64,000 nt of DNA from positions 1 to 64,000 of the forward strand of contig JAJYFL010000011.1 of the NCBI GenBank assembly GCA_021790935.1, written 5' to 3'. Shown here piece after piece: positions 26,673 to 36,041 of this stretch. The first letter of the stretch is position 1. Every line of letters starts with the position of its first letter. The stretch comes from a bacterium (GTDB lineage Bacteria; Vulcanimicrobiota; Vulcanimicrobiia; Vulcanimicrobiales; Vulcanimicrobiaceae). The position numbers were made by a program, and so were the translations under genes. Under the pieces are notes generated by a model that saw nothing but the letters and a program-made list of their open reading frames with translations, was not told the DNA's origin and searched no databases.

Positions 26673-27443
26673 TTAATACGCCGGTGGTACGGCGCGCCAC
26701 GACTTCTCCAGCAGGGCGATGATCCAGATGCCTACCTCGTACAGGACGTACATCGGGCCCGCCATCATGGCCATCGTGATCGGGTTGCCGTCCGGCGCGA
26801 CGATCGCGCCGAAGGCGAAGAAGCCGAACAACGCGTATTTTCTGTACGCGCGCAGCATCCGCGAGTTGATCAGGCCGATGCGGGCTAGCGCCACCATGAC
26901 GATCGGCGTTTGGAAGATGAGCGCGAACGCCAGGAAGATGATCATGATGAAGTTCAGCGTCGATTCTATGCCGAACGTCGGGCTCGCAAGCTGCGTCGTC
27001 AAGGCCAGGAGCGTGTGCACGATCCGCGGGAGCACGAGGAAGTGCGCAAACGCGATGCCCGCGGCCGCCAGTACGATCGAGGGCGAGACGTAGACGTAGA
27101 CCAGACGCCGCGTCCGCGGGTGGACCGCCGGCACGACGAACATCCAAGCCTGGTAGAGGAGTACCGGCAAGCCGATCAGGATCGCCGCGTAGATTGAGAA
27201 TTTAAACTCGACGAAGATGACGTCGGCCGGGCTGAAAGCGTGCAGTTTCACACCGCGGAAGTAGGTTTCGGTCAACCACCTGATGATGAACTGCGACGGC
27301 CAAAACATCACGATGGCGATCGTGAAGACGGTGGCGACGGAGATCAAGAGACGCTTACGGAGCTCCCTCAGGTGCTCCGTAAGACTCATCTCTTTCTGAT
27401 CCCAGGCCGAATCGTCGGCCTGGGATGGGCGCTGAACGAGCAT
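26673..27443 (-). CDS. tatC: Sec-independent translocase TatC
   Basis: 256 residues, six membrane helices. The conserved N-terminal MSLTEHLRELRKRL contains the signal-peptide-contacting glutamate. The first periplasmic loop and the FEFKFSIYAAILIGLPVLLYQ-type segment at helix 2 are typical. TatC recognises twin-arginine signals and recruits TatA. The likely client here is the Rieske protein. Start ATG 27443; the ATG at the MSLTEHL segment (18 codons in) is an alternative. Fifteen bases after tatA. Confidence 0.94.
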   Translation of the reverse strand: MLVQRPSQADDSAWDQKEMSLTEHLRELRKRLLISVATVFTIAIVMFWPSQFIIRWLTETYFRGVKLHAFSPADVIFVEFKFSIYAAILIGLPVLLYQAWMFVVPAVHPRTRRLVYVYVSPSIVLAAAGIAFAHFLVLPRIVHTLLALTTQLASPTFGIESTLNFIMIIFLAFALIFQTPIVMVALARIGLINSRMLRAYRKYALFGFFAFGAIVAPDGNPITMAMMAGPMYVLYEVGIWIIALLEKSWRAVPPAY

Positions 27444-27458
27444 CGAGGAGGCGGGCGG

Positions 27459-27698
27459 CTAGCCGCCGGAGGCGTCCTTATCGGGTGGTGGAGTCTCGGG
27501 AGGGCGGAGCGCGTCTTCGCGCGCTTTGGCTGCGGCCGCATCGGCTTCGGCTTGACCGAGCAGGAACTCTTTCTTCGCCTGCCCCGCGCTGCGCGCCAGT
27601 TTCGGCAGCTTCTCGGCGCCGAAGAGCAGTACGCCCAAGATGACGACGATGCCGACGATCTCCGGGCTGAGGAACGCGAGGACGGGGTGGATGACCAT
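27459..27698 (-). CDS. tatA: Sec-independent translocase subunit TatA
   Basis: 79 residues. A short N-terminal helix (EIVGIVVILGVLLFGAEKLP) is followed by an amphipathic helix (KLARSAGQAKKEFLLGQAEA) and an acidic, Pro-rich tail, the standard TatA/TatB plan. The FGxxKLP hinge is present. ATG 27698 has a strong AAAGGAG site six bases upstream. It provides the pore-forming subunit for the TatC encoded next. No separate TatB is present in the window. Confidence 0.92.
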   Translation of the reverse strand: MVIHPVLAFLSPEIVGIVVILGVLLFGAEKLPKLARSAGQAKKEFLLGQAEADAAAAKAREDALRPPETPPPDKDASGG

Positions 27699-27712
27699 GG
27701 CTGACTCCTTTG

Positions 27713-28672
27713 CTAGTTCTCTACGCGCAACTCCTGGGCGAGTTTCACGAGTTCGGTCTTCGCTCCACTCTCCGGCAGCGGCGCCAGCGCGAGCTCGGCT
27801 CGCCGGGCGTAGTCGGCGATCTGCTCGCGGGTACCCGCCAAGCCGCCCTGTGCCGCGATACCCTCGACGACGAGCCCAACCACGGAGCTGTCGCCTTTGC
27901 AATACAGACGTTCGACCAACGCGTGAAAATTGCCGTCCCCGTTCGCAAGAGCAAGGATGAGCGGAATCGTCATCTTGCGTTCCTGCAGGTCGTTGCCGAC
28001 GGGCTTCCCCAAGCGGCTCGCGTCGGCCGTCACGTCGAGCAGGTCGTCCATCATCTGAAATGCGGTGCCGTACCACAGGCCGTAATCGCGCAGGGCGCCG
28101 GCGGATGCGGCCGGCGCTCCGGCCATGAGCGCGCCGCACTCCGCCGATGCCGCGAAGAGCGAAGCCGTCTTCTTGAGAACGATCTCGAGGTATGCGCGCA
28201 GCGGCAGTCCGAGATCGCCGAGCGCGTGCAGCTGCATCACCTCGCCGTCGCAGATCTCGGCCAGCGTTGCCGAGAGAATGTTTGGGACGGGGTGCGGATA
28301 CTGCGCCGTGACGTTCTTGAAGATCCAAGCAAAGAGATAATCGCCCGCTAGGACGCTGATGCGGTTGCCGTAATCCACGGCGGTCGCGTTGACGCCGCGG
28401 CGCGTGGCAGCGTTGTCGACGACGTCGTCGTGAATGAGCGTGGCGACGTGGATCAGTTCCATGTACGCGGCGAGAGGCAGGTGATCGGCTGCGGCGGCAC
28501 CGTTGGCCTCGGCGGCGAGCAAGGTCATGCGCGGGCGAAGCCGCTTGCCGCCGGCGGCCAGCATGCGCTTCACGGCCTGCGTGATCAGCGGGTTGTCGGT
28601 GGTGAACTCGCTGCGGAAGAACGTCTCGACCAACGCGTGCGTTCCGGCTCCGGCGGGCGCGCGCTCGATCAT
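27713..28672 (-). CDS. Polyprenyl diphosphate synthase (menaquinone side chain, HepT-like)
   Basis: 319 residues. Both aspartate-rich motifs are visible: DDVVD in LIHDDVVDNAATRRG and DDLLD in MMDDLLDVTAD. KRLRPRMTLLAAE (residue about 44) binds isopentenyl diphosphate. Such enzymes lengthen farnesyl diphosphate for quinone side chains. The adjacent menG makes menaquinone the likely product. Chain length cannot be read with confidence. The ATG overlaps the menG stop (ATGA). Confidence 0.9.
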   Translation of the reverse strand: MIERAPAGAGTHALVETFFRSEFTTDNPLITQAVKRMLAAGGKRLRPRMTLLAAEANGAAAADHLPLAAYMELIHVATLIHDDVVDNAATRRGVNATAVDYGNRISVLAGDYLFAWIFKNVTAQYPHPVPNILSATLAEICDGEVMQLHALGDLGLPLRAYLEIVLKKTASLFAASAECGALMAGAPAASAGALRDYGLWYGTAFQMMDDLLDVTADASRLGKPVGNDLQERKMTIPLILALANGDGNFHALVERLYCKGDSSVVGLVVEGIAAQGGLAGTREQIADYARRAELALAPLPESGAKTELVKLAQELRVEN

Positions 28673-29370
28673 CGGGGCGCCGTGCCGTAGTGAATGGCGA
28701 TCGCGCCGCCCATCAGGCTAGCGTAGCCCGCTTCGGCGAAGCCGGCGCTCGCGAAGCAGTCGCGCAAGCGGTCGGCGGTGGGGTGATGCGTGAGCGATTG
28801 CGGCAAGTACGCATAGGCCTGCTTGGACTTTCCCACGATCCCACCGACGAGGGGAACCGCTCGGTAAAAGTAGAGATCGAAGCAGGCCTTCCAGATCTTG
28901 TTCGGCGCCTTGCTGACGTCGAGGTTCACGAATCGCGCTCCCGGCTTGAGGACGCGCAACACCTCTCTGAGGGTCGCGTCGATATCCACGACGTTGCGCA
29001 GTGAGAATCCCATCGTCGCCCCGTCGAAGGCCGCGTTCGAAAACGGCAGAGCCATGGCGTCGCCCTCGACGAAGGTAGCCCGGCCGCGGGCCTCGTGCGG
29101 TGCTCGCGCGCGCGCTGCATCGAGCATCGGCGTGCAGAAGTCGAGCCCGGTCACCTCGAGGGTCGGGTCGGTGCGCAGCAGGTGGAAGACGAGGTCGCCC
29201 GTGCCGCAGCAGACGTCGAGGATGCGCCCGCCGGCGGGAGGCGCCAAGATGGCGATCGCTCGTTTGCGCCAGCGCTCGTCCATGCCCGCGGTCAACACGC
29301 GATTGGCCGCGTCGTAACGCGGCGCGATCGTCGCGAACATATCGCGGACGTAGGTCCCTTTGTCCATCAT
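28669..29370 (-). CDS. menG: Demethylmenaquinone methyltransferase (UbiE/MenG)
   Basis: 233 residues from the first of two tandem ATGs at 29370. The SAM-binding segment ILDVCCGTGDLVFHLL and the UbiE signatures GMDERWRKRA, MGFSLRNVVD and LPQSLTHHPTADRL are clear. It performs the last methylation of menaquinone; ubiquinone is less likely in this context. It begins the respiratory minus-strand unit. Confidence 0.93.
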   Translation of the reverse strand: MMDKGTYVRDMFATIAPRYDAANRVLTAGMDERWRKRAIAILAPPAGGRILDVCCGTGDLVFHLLRTDPTLEVTGLDFCTPMLDAARARAPHEARGRATFVEGDAMALPFSNAAFDGATMGFSLRNVVDIDATLREVLRVLKPGARFVNLDVSKAPNKIWKACFDLYFYRAVPLVGGIVGKSKQAYAYLPQSLTHHPTADRLRDCFASAGFAEAGYASLMGGAIAIHYGTAPR

Positions 29371-29467
29371 ACTCTGCTCTACGCTTTCCAAGAGTCCCCC
29401 GGCGTTCCTGTGCGCCGAAAGTCGCCCCGCAGGTTGCGCTCCGAACCTCCCGTCGCAGTGGAGCGCT

Positions 29468-30391
29468 ATGATCTCACTGGTGGCGACCGCGGATCTGCTC
29501 CGGGCCGTCGGCCGAGCGCGCGAGGTTAGCATGACGGCATATACGCTCGGCCGCGGGCCCGTCTTCGATGCGCTGGCCTCTGCCTGCCGCCGTGGCGCTC
29601 GCGTTCGGCTGCGCGTCGAGGACCGGCCGTTCGGGGATCCGCTCGGCGGCGTCCAGCGCGCCAACCGGTCGGCCGTAGCGGTGCTGGCCCGCGCCGGTGC
29701 CGACGCCCGGATGGTCGACGCGACCGACGCAGACGGCCCGCCGGTTCACATGAAAGCAGCGATCGTCGACGGCGTTGCGTACTTGGACGACCGCAACTGG
29801 ACCCAAGCCGGCGACACGATCGTGCGCGACGACTCCCCGCGCGACGTGCGTGCGCTGCGGTCGGCGATAGCGGGAGCGGCGCCCCACCCCGAGCCTTCCT
29901 TTTGGACCCGCAAGGCGGATGCCGTCGCGGGTGAGGCCGCGCTCTTGCGCGGTGCAACGAGCGCGCGCAGCGTCGATCTGGAGAGCGAAGCATTCGGCAC
30001 GGCCGGAAAGGCGTACGCCGCGTTGAAGGCGTTGGCTGCAGGCGGCGTGCGCTGCCGCCTGCTCGTCGCGGCGCGCGATCTAAAGCCGCAGGCGCTGCAC
30101 GGGCTGCAGCTCCTCGCGCGTGCCGGCGTCGGCGTTCGAGTCGGTCGTTCGGCCGAAAAGATGGCCGTCGTCGACGGGCGCCGTGCGTGGGTGGGTTCGG
30201 CCAACGCGACTTCGTCGTACTTCCACGGCGATCAACTGGATTGGGGGCTGCGTACGAGCCGCGCACCGATAGCGCGCGCGCTCGAGCGCCGTTTCGAAGC
30301 GGCTTGGGCGACCGGTAAACCGCTAGCGACCGTATCCGATCGGATCGTCCGATCGAAGGATGTGCAAAGTGGAGGTGCGACGCTACAATAG
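29468..30391 (+). CDS. Phospholipase D-like protein
   Basis: 307 residues with two PLD-type repeats. The first has a full HxKxxxxD motif in HMKAAIVDGVAYLDDRNW, while the second is degenerate (EKMAVVDGRRAWVGSANAT, glutamate in place of histidine). Proteins of this shape include cardiolipin synthases and nucleases, which need both motifs, so activity is uncertain. The ATG at 29468 is used; an in-frame start further upstream adds no PLD sequence. It lies divergently from menG (97 bases) and six bases before the porin gene. Confidence 0.7.
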   Translation: MISLVATADLLRAVGRAREVSMTAYTLGRGPVFDALASACRRGARVRLRVEDRPFGDPLGGVQRANRSAVAVLARAGADARMVDATDADGPPVHMKAAIVDGVAYLDDRNWTQAGDTIVRDDSPRDVRALRSAIAGAAPHPEPSFWTRKADAVAGEAALLRGATSARSVDLESEAFGTAGKAYAALKALAAGGVRCRLLVAARDLKPQALHGLQLLARAGVGVRVGRSAEKMAVVDGRRAWVGSANATSSYFHGDQLDWGLRTSRAPIARALERRFEAAWATGKPLATVSDRIVRSKDVQSGGATLQ

Positions 30392-30397
30392 CGAACG

Positions 30398-31504
30398 ATG
30401 CATCGCGCTCTCGTGTTGCCGTTCTCCGCGTCGCTCGCGGTCGTCGCCTCTACCGGCGCGGTTGCGTCGGCCGCGCCGGTTTCGAGTGTGGGATATGCCT
30501 TTACGGCCGCGGCGTTCAACTCGTCGCCGCTCGATGCCCCCGGTACGTTCGGCGGTCCCGGTCCTAGAAATCGCACCGTGGTATCGAACCTCCTTGTGTA
30601 CGCAGCGAGCGTTCTCGGTCGCCTTCGCGTCTCGATTACGGCCGGCACCTACGACTTTCCGACCGTCGGGCAGGCCATCGAGCAGGCGGCGCAGCCCGGG
30701 GCCAACGCGAGCCTCTTCTCTGCCGTTCCGCTAGCCGAAGTGCGGTACGCCGTTGGAGATCACTTGCGCGTCGCCGCGGGGAAGCTGGCGTCTCTCTTGG
30801 GGCAAGAGTCGCCGTTCACGTACCAAAATCTCAATATAGAACGCGGTTTGGCCTGGGCCATGGAGCCGACTATCAGTCGCGGCGTGCGAGCCACGTATGC
30901 CAACAAGCGATTTGCGGCCGCGTTCGAGGCCGACGATGGATATTACTCCGGCCACGATCGTGCGGTCGAATGGCTCGTCGGGTACCGGACCTCGTCGAAC
31001 GCCCGCCTGCAGTTTGCCGGCATCCTCCCCGGGCGCGGCGCCGCGCCGAATCCAACGGCCGCCGTCGCCAATAAGGCCGAGTACGACCTGATGTATACGC
31101 GCGAGATCGGTAAGCTAAGACTTGAGCCGTACCTGCTCTTGGCGAACTCCCCGGCATCCGCTCGGCTAGGGTACGCGTGCGACGAAAGGGCGAGGGCGGT
31201 GGTGCTGCTGGGCTCGTACGCGTTCTCAAGGACGTTGTCGCTCGCGGTCCGTTACGAAGATGCCGAGAACGACAGTTCGCCGTCCGATACGGGTCGAAAC
31301 GCCGATCTCATCGGATACGGTCCGGGGAGTTCGGCGCGCTCTTTCACGATAACGCCGACCGTCCGTATCCGTCGCGACGTGCTACTCCGGCTAGAATACT
31401 CGCGAGTATCGGTTTCGTCGCTTGCGCGGGGCTTGGGCTTCGGCTTGCGAGGAACCGGGAGCGCGCAGAGCCGTTTTGGGATCGAGTTCGGAGTGGTCCG
31501 GTAG
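30398..31504 (+). CDS. Outer-membrane beta-barrel porin (BBP2-like)
   Basis: 368 residues. A signal-like N-terminus ends about AVASA (residue 25). The mature protein alternates like beta strands, ends in a strand with a terminal aromatic/Arg pattern (SRFGIEFGVVR), and contains the BBP2-like AGKLASLLGQESPFTYQNLN and SRGVRATYANKRFAAAFEAD. Beta-barrel porins of this group often sit next to kdp genes. It may supply outer-membrane potassium passage for the Kdp pump; that is inferred. The upstream gap is only six bases; TACAAT at 30384-30389 could be a -10 element. Confidence 0.75.
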   Translation: MHRALVLPFSASLAVVASTGAVASAAPVSSVGYAFTAAAFNSSPLDAPGTFGGPGPRNRTVVSNLLVYAASVLGRLRVSITAGTYDFPTVGQAIEQAAQPGANASLFSAVPLAEVRYAVGDHLRVAAGKLASLLGQESPFTYQNLNIERGLAWAMEPTISRGVRATYANKRFAAAFEADDGYYSGHDRAVEWLVGYRTSSNARLQFAGILPGRGAAPNPTAAVANKAEYDLMYTREIGKLRLEPYLLLANSPASARLGYACDERARAVVLLGSYAFSRTLSLAVRYEDAENDSSPSDTGRNADLIGYGPGSSARSFTITPTVRIRRDVLLRLEYSRVSVSSLARGLGFGLRGTGSAQSRFGIEFGVVR

Positions 31505-31506
31505 CG

Positions 31507-31590
31507 ATGATCGAGACGCTGCTTCTGCTCCTCACCGTTGCATTTTTCGTTCTCATGGAACTCTACGCGCGCGCTTGCGAAAGGTTGTAA
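31507..31590 (+). CDS. 27-residue membrane peptide preceding kdpF
   Basis: A single hydrophobic helix (ETLLLLLTVAFFVLMELY) ending in ACERL. Tiny membrane proteins ending in a charged CERL- or CDRL-like tail are often found immediately before kdpF, where they are annotated only loosely as potassium-transport related. It starts two bases after the porin stop and its stop is one base before the kdpF ATG, so it is in the operon. Function unknown; probably a Kdp accessory peptide. Confidence 0.7.
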   Translation: MIETLLLLLTVAFFVLMELYARACERL

Positions 31591-31591
31591 G

Positions 31592-31678
31592 ATGACCGAC
31601 GCCGTTATAGGTTTGGTGTTTGCCGTGGCGGCACTCGCGTATCTGACGTACGCCATGATCCGTCCCGAACGGCTGTAG
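31592..31678 (+). CDS. kdpF: Potassium-transporting ATPase subunit KdpF
   Basis: 28 residues, one transmembrane helix (VIGLVFAVAALAYLTYAMI) and a RPERL tail, the typical KdpF form. KdpF stabilises the KdpABC complex. It begins one base after the upstream mini-gene and ends nine bases before kdpA. Confidence 0.88.
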   Translation: MTDAVIGLVFAVAALAYLTYAMIRPERL

Positions 31679-31687
31679 TACCGAGCT

Positions 31688-33388
31688 ATGACGTTACCCG
31701 GATGGCTTCAGGCCATCGCGCTCTTCTCCTTGGTCGCCGCAACGACCAAGCCCATCGGTCTCTACATGGCTCGCGTTTTCCAGGGCGAACGTACGTGGTT
31801 ATCACCCGTGCTGCGCCCGCTCGAGCGGGCCGTCTATCGCTTGTGCGGCGTTGACGAAGCGCTGGAAATGCCCTGGCAAACATATACGCTTGCCATGCTG
31901 GCCTTTTCCGCGGTGGGCTTCGTGTGGTTGTACGTGCTACTGCGCACGCAAGCCTGGCTCCCGTTCAATCCGCAACGTTTTCCGAATCTGCCTCCCGCTC
32001 TCGCTTGGAATACAGCCGTCAGTTTTCTTACGAACACGAACTGGCAATTCTATGCCGGAGAGAGCACGATGAGCTACCTCTCCCAGATGGCCGGGTTGGC
32101 GTGGCACAATTTTGTCTCTGCCGCAACGGGGCTTGCAATCGCGATAGCGCTGATTCGCGGTATCGCACGCACGGCATGTAAGACGATTGGAAATTTTTGG
32201 GTCGATCTGATCCGCGCGTGCCTGTATGTTCTCTTGCCGGTGTCCTGCGTATTTGCAATCGTGCTCGTGGCACAGGGCGTGCCTCAGAATTTCTCGCCGT
32301 ACCGTAGCGTCAGGACAGTTGAGGGATACCGGCAAACGATCACCGGCGGCCCGATGGCCTCGCAGGAAAGCATCAAAGAGCTGGGTACGAACGGCGGCGG
32401 CTTCGTCAACGCCAACTCCGCGTCGCCAAACGAGAACCCGACGCCGGTCAGCAATTTCTTGGAGATGTTCGCGATACTCGCCTTCGCGGCGGGCCTAACC
32501 TACACGTACGGATACATGGTGAAGGACACGCGCCAAGGCTGGGCGCTGTTCGCCGCGATGTTCGCGCTCCTAGCGGTGGGTTTTAGCGCAACCTACTGGG
32601 CGGAATCCGTAGGTAACCCCATCGTGCACCATCTGGGTATCGCGGGCGGCAACATGGAGGGGAAAGAGTGCCGGTTCGGGGTCGCCGGCTCCGCACTCTT
32701 TGCGACCGTTACGACCGCAACGTCGTGCGGCGCAGTCAATTCCATGCTCGATTCGTTTATGCCGCTCGGCGGTCTCGTGCCGCTGGTCAACATGCAACTT
32801 GGCGAAGTCGCCTTCGGCGGAGTCGGCAGCGGGCTCTACGGTATGATCGTCTTCGTCGTCATCACGGTCTTTATTGCGGGCCTCATGGTCGGGCGGACCC
32901 CGGAGTTTCTCGGTAAGAAAATCGAACGCCGAGAAGTGCAGCTCGCGCTGCTCGCTCTGTTGGTTACGCCGCTGCTCGTGCTGGTGCCGACCGCAATCGC
33001 CGTGCTCCAGCCGCAGGGGCTTGCGGCGCTCGGTAACGGCGGGCCGCACGGGTTCTCCGAGATCCTTTACGCCTTCTCGTCAACGAACGCCAATAACGGC
33101 AGCGCCTTCGGCGGACTCGGAAGTAACCTCTTTTACGACGTTGCAACGGGGATAAACATGCTGCTCGGACGCTTTCTCGTCGCTATCCCGGTGCTGGCGC
33201 TGGCCGGATCGTTGGCCGCCAAGAAGGCCGTAGCGCCTGGGGTGGGGTCGTTTTCGACGTCGTCCGCGATGTTCGTCGGCTTATTGCTCTCGACGATCGC
33301 GATTGTCGGAGCGCTTACCTTCTTACCCGCCGATGCCCTCGGCCCGGTCGCCGACCACCTGTTCGTTTTCCAGGGAAAGACGTTCTAG
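31688..33388 (+). CDS. kdpA: Potassium-transporting ATPase subunit KdpA
   Basis: 566 residues, the usual length. KdpA is the potassium-channel-like subunit of the high-affinity Kdp pump. The four selectivity-filter repeats are visible: [40 protein letters not shown] and [13 protein letters not shown]. Ten membrane segments are evident. The stop overlaps the GTG start of kdpB. Confidence 0.97.
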   Translation: MTLPGWLQAIALFSLVAATTKPIGLYMARVFQGERTWLSPVLRPLERAVYRLCGVDEALEMPWQTYTLAMLAFSAVGFVWLYVLLRTQAWLPFNPQRFPNLPPALAWNTAVSFLTNTNWQFYAGESTMSYLSQMAGLAWHNFVSAATGLAIAIALIRGIARTACKTIGNFWVDLIRACLYVLLPVSCVFAIVLVAQGVPQNFSPYRSVRTVEGYRQTITGGPMASQESIKELGTNGGGFVNANSASPNENPTPVSNFLEMFAILAFAAGLTYTYGYMVKDTRQGWALFAAMFALLAVGFSATYWAESVGNPIVHHLGIAGGNMEGKECRFGVAGSALFATVTTATSCGAVNSMLDSFMPLGGLVPLVNMQLGEVAFGGVGSGLYGMIVFVVITVFIAGLMVGRTPEFLGKKIERREVQLALLALLVTPLLVLVPTAIAVLQPQGLAALGNGGPHGFSEILYAFSSTNANNGSAFGGLGSNLFYDVATGINMLLGRFLVAIPVLALAGSLAAKKAVAPGVGSFSTSSAMFVGLLLSTIAIVGALTFLPADALGPVADHLFVFQGKTF

Positions 33389-35451
33389 TGATTCCGGCAC
33401 GTCGTCTGCAGCGCCGGCCCAAGGAACGCCCGCTTTTCGATACGAAAATTCTCGCGGGAGCGCTTGGCGATTCGCTGCGCAAGTTAAATCCGCGCTGGAT
33501 GGTGCGCAACCCGGTCATGTTCATCGTTGAGCTCGGTGCGTTTCTAAGCACCTTCTTTTGGATGCGAGATGCCGTGCGGCGCAGCGGATCGCCGGGCTTT
33601 GATTTTGCTATCGCCATCTGGTTGTGGTTCACGGTGCTCTTCGCGAATTTCGCCGAAGCCGTCGCTGAAGGCCGCGGCAAGGCGCAAGCGGAGTACCTGC
33701 GCCGCACGAAATCCGATACGCTCGCCAAACGCATGCTGGAGGGCGGTCGCTACGAACCCGTCTCGGCCGGCACGCTCGTTAAGGGCGATGTCGTCCGCGT
33801 CGACGCGGGCGAGTTGGTACCCGCCGACGGCGAGATCGTCCAGGGAGCCGCCACCGTCGATGAGTCGGCGATAACCGGCGAATCGGCACCGGTCGTGCGC
33901 GAGGCGGGAGGCGATCGCAGCGCGGTGACGGGCGGTACGCGCTTGTTGTCCGATTGGGTTCTCGTACGTGTGAGTACGAACCCCGGCGAGAGTTTCCTGG
34001 ATCGCATGATCGCGCTCGTCGAAGGCGCACAGCGACAAAAAACGCCGAACGAAATCGCTTTGGCGATCTTGCTTGCCGGCCTGAGTATCGTTTTTCTCGT
34101 TGCGGTGGCGACCTTGTTCCCATTTATGCGCTACGCCGGTGCGGCGCCGAGCATTACGGTTCTCATCGCACTGCTCGTTTGTCTGATTCCCACGACGATC
34201 GGCGGCCTGCTTAGCGCGATCGGCATTGCCGGGATGGACCGTGTTATGCAGCGTAACGTTCTCGCAACCAGTGGCCGCGCCGTGGAAGCCGCAGGTGACG
34301 TCGATACGCTACTGCTGGATAAGACCGGGACGATTACGCTCGGAAACCGCCAGGCCGTGGATATCGTCGTTGCAGAAGCAGCCGGGGCCAGGGAGGCGGC
34401 ACGGCTCGCGTATTATTCCTCCCTCGCCGATGAGACGCCCGAGGGGCGTTCGATCGTGGCGCTCGCGCGCCGTATCGCGTCGCTGCCCGAAGAGGCCGTC
34501 CAGCCGGACGGCGCGGTCTTCATACCGTTCAGCGCTTATACGCGGATGAGCGGCGTCGATCTGCCCGATGGTACGAAGATTCGCAAGGGAGCTCCCGACT
34601 CGATTCTTGCATGGACTCGGGAGCTCGGGGGCGACGGGCAGACGTCGCTCGCTTCGGATGTCGAGCGCGTGGCGCGCAGCGGCGGCACGCCGCTGCTGCT
34701 TGCCGAGAACGATCGGGTTATCGGCCTAATCGCGCTGAAGGACGTCCTCAAGCCTCGGATGCGGGACCGCTTCGCACGCCTGCGCACCATGGGAATCCGT
34801 ACGATCATGATAACGGGAGACAATCCGCTGACAGCGGCTGCGATCGCTCACGAGGCGGGCGTAGACGAATTTCTCGCCGAGGCGACGCCCGAGACCAAGA
34901 TGCAACTCATCAAGCGCGAACAGGGCTCCGGACGGCTCGTCGCTATGACGGGCGACGGCACGAACGACGCACCGGCTCTCGCGCAAGCGGACGTCGGCGT
35001 CGCCATGAATTCGGGAACGCAGGCCGCAAAGGAAGCGGCCAATATGATCGATCTCGATTCGGACCCGACGAAATTGATCGAGGTCGTCGAGATCGGTAAA
35101 CAGTTATTGATGACCCGTGGGTCTCTAACGACGTTTTCGATCGCCAACGACGTCGCGAAGTACTTTGCAATCCTACCGGCGTTGTTCGTTTCTGCCTATC
35201 CGGCAATGGGGGCGCTCAATGTCATGCACCTCGCTACGCCACAGAGCGCGATCCTCTCCGCCGTCATTTTCAACGCCCTCGTTATCATCGCGCTCGTTCC
35301 CCTTGCGCTGCGTGGCGTGAAGTACGAACCGCGCGGTGCGGCGATCGCGTTACGAAACAACGTTCTCGTATATGGGCTTGGTGGGATCCTCGTGCCGTTC
35401 GCGGGCATAAAAGTAATCGATCTCATCTTGCAGCTCTTACATTGGACGTAG
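33388..35451 (+). CDS. kdpB: Potassium-transporting ATPase, ATP-binding subunit KdpB
   Basis: 687 residues, a P-type ATPase. The phosphorylated Asp is residue 311 in [12 protein letters not shown]. The actuator motif TGES and the hinge [20 protein letters not shown] are present. [16 protein letters not shown] gives the membrane ion-path helix. It starts with GTG sharing a base with the kdpA stop. It hydrolyses ATP to drive potassium uptake through KdpA. Confidence 0.97.
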   Translation: MIPARRLQRRPKERPLFDTKILAGALGDSLRKLNPRWMVRNPVMFIVELGAFLSTFFWMRDAVRRSGSPGFDFAIAIWLWFTVLFANFAEAVAEGRGKAQAEYLRRTKSDTLAKRMLEGGRYEPVSAGTLVKGDVVRVDAGELVPADGEIVQGAATVDESAITGESAPVVREAGGDRSAVTGGTRLLSDWVLVRVSTNPGESFLDRMIALVEGAQRQKTPNEIALAILLAGLSIVFLVAVATLFPFMRYAGAAPSITVLIALLVCLIPTTIGGLLSAIGIAGMDRVMQRNVLATSGRAVEAAGDVDTLLLDKTGTITLGNRQAVDIVVAEAAGAREAARLAYYSSLADETPEGRSIVALARRIASLPEEAVQPDGAVFIPFSAYTRMSGVDLPDGTKIRKGAPDSILAWTRELGGDGQTSLASDVERVARSGGTPLLLAENDRVIGLIALKDVLKPRMRDRFARLRTMGIRTIMITGDNPLTAAAIAHEAGVDEFLAEATPETKMQLIKREQGSGRLVAMTGDGTNDAPALAQADVGVAMNSGTQAAKEAANMIDLDSDPTKLIEVVEIGKQLLMTRGSLTTFSIANDVAKYFAILPALFVSAYPAMGALNVMHLATPQSAILSAVIFNALVIIALVPLALRGVKYEPRGAAIALRNNVLVYGLGGILVPFAGIKVIDLILQLLHWT

Positions 35452-35459
35452 GAGGCCCT

Positions 35460-36041
35460 ATGATACGACAGTTTGGTACCGCGGTGCGCATTACGATCCT
35501 CTCGATAGCGTTGCTCGGGTTTGCCTACCCCCTCGGAATTACCGCAATCGCTCGGCTCGTTTTCCCGTGGCAGGCCGACGGTTCGTATCTCAAAGTAAAA
35601 GGTCGAGTCGTTGGGTCGGCCATCATCGGCCAGCGCTGGACACAGCCGCAATACTTTCACGGCCGTCCCTCCGCTGCCGGTAAGGAAGGTTACGACCCAA
35701 CGGCAACGGGCGGGACGAACTACGGGCCCGCTTCCAAGAATTTGGTCGCTTCGACGAAAGCGGCGATTGCGGCGGTGCGCGCCGAGAACCCTCGCGCTGG
35801 TGGAATGCCGCCGATGGATCTGGTGACGACGAGCGGCAGCGGAATAGATCCCGATATCAGCCCCGCGGCCGCGTATTACCAGGCCGCGCGCGTGGCCGCC
35901 GCTCGGAAGATTCCACTTGGGACGGTGCGAGCGCTCATTTTCGCATACGAGCGGCATCGCACGATCGGGATTCTCGGGGAACCGCGCGTCAACGTGCTGG
36001 AACTCAACCTCGCCCTCGATAGGACCCTATCGCCGCGTTAA
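35460..36041 (+). CDS. kdpC: Potassium-transporting ATPase subunit KdpC
   Basis: 193 residues with one N-terminal membrane helix (AVRITILSIALLGFAYPLGI) and the KdpC signatures YFHGRPSAAG, SGLDPDISP-like SGSGIDPDISPAAAYYQ, and EPRVNVLELN. KdpC binds KdpB and raises its affinity for ATP. The ATG at 35460 follows TAGGAGG with a five-base spacer. The 3' end overlaps the converging KdpD-like gene by 15 bases. Confidence 0.95.
   Translation: MIRQFGTAVRITILSIALLGFAYPLGITAIARLVFPWQADGSYLKVKGRVVGSAIIGQRWTQPQYFHGRPSAAGKEGYDPTATGGTNYGPASKNLVASTKAAIAAVRAENPRAGGMPPMDLVTTSGSGIDPDISPAAAYYQAARVAAARKIPLGTVRALIFAYERHRTIGILGEPRVNVLELNLALDRTLSPR

Noticed and set aside
31688-36041. Kdp genes as a horizontally acquired cassette
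   Set aside because: Base composition and codon use look only slightly less GC-rich than the flanks; no mobile genes or repeats bracket them.
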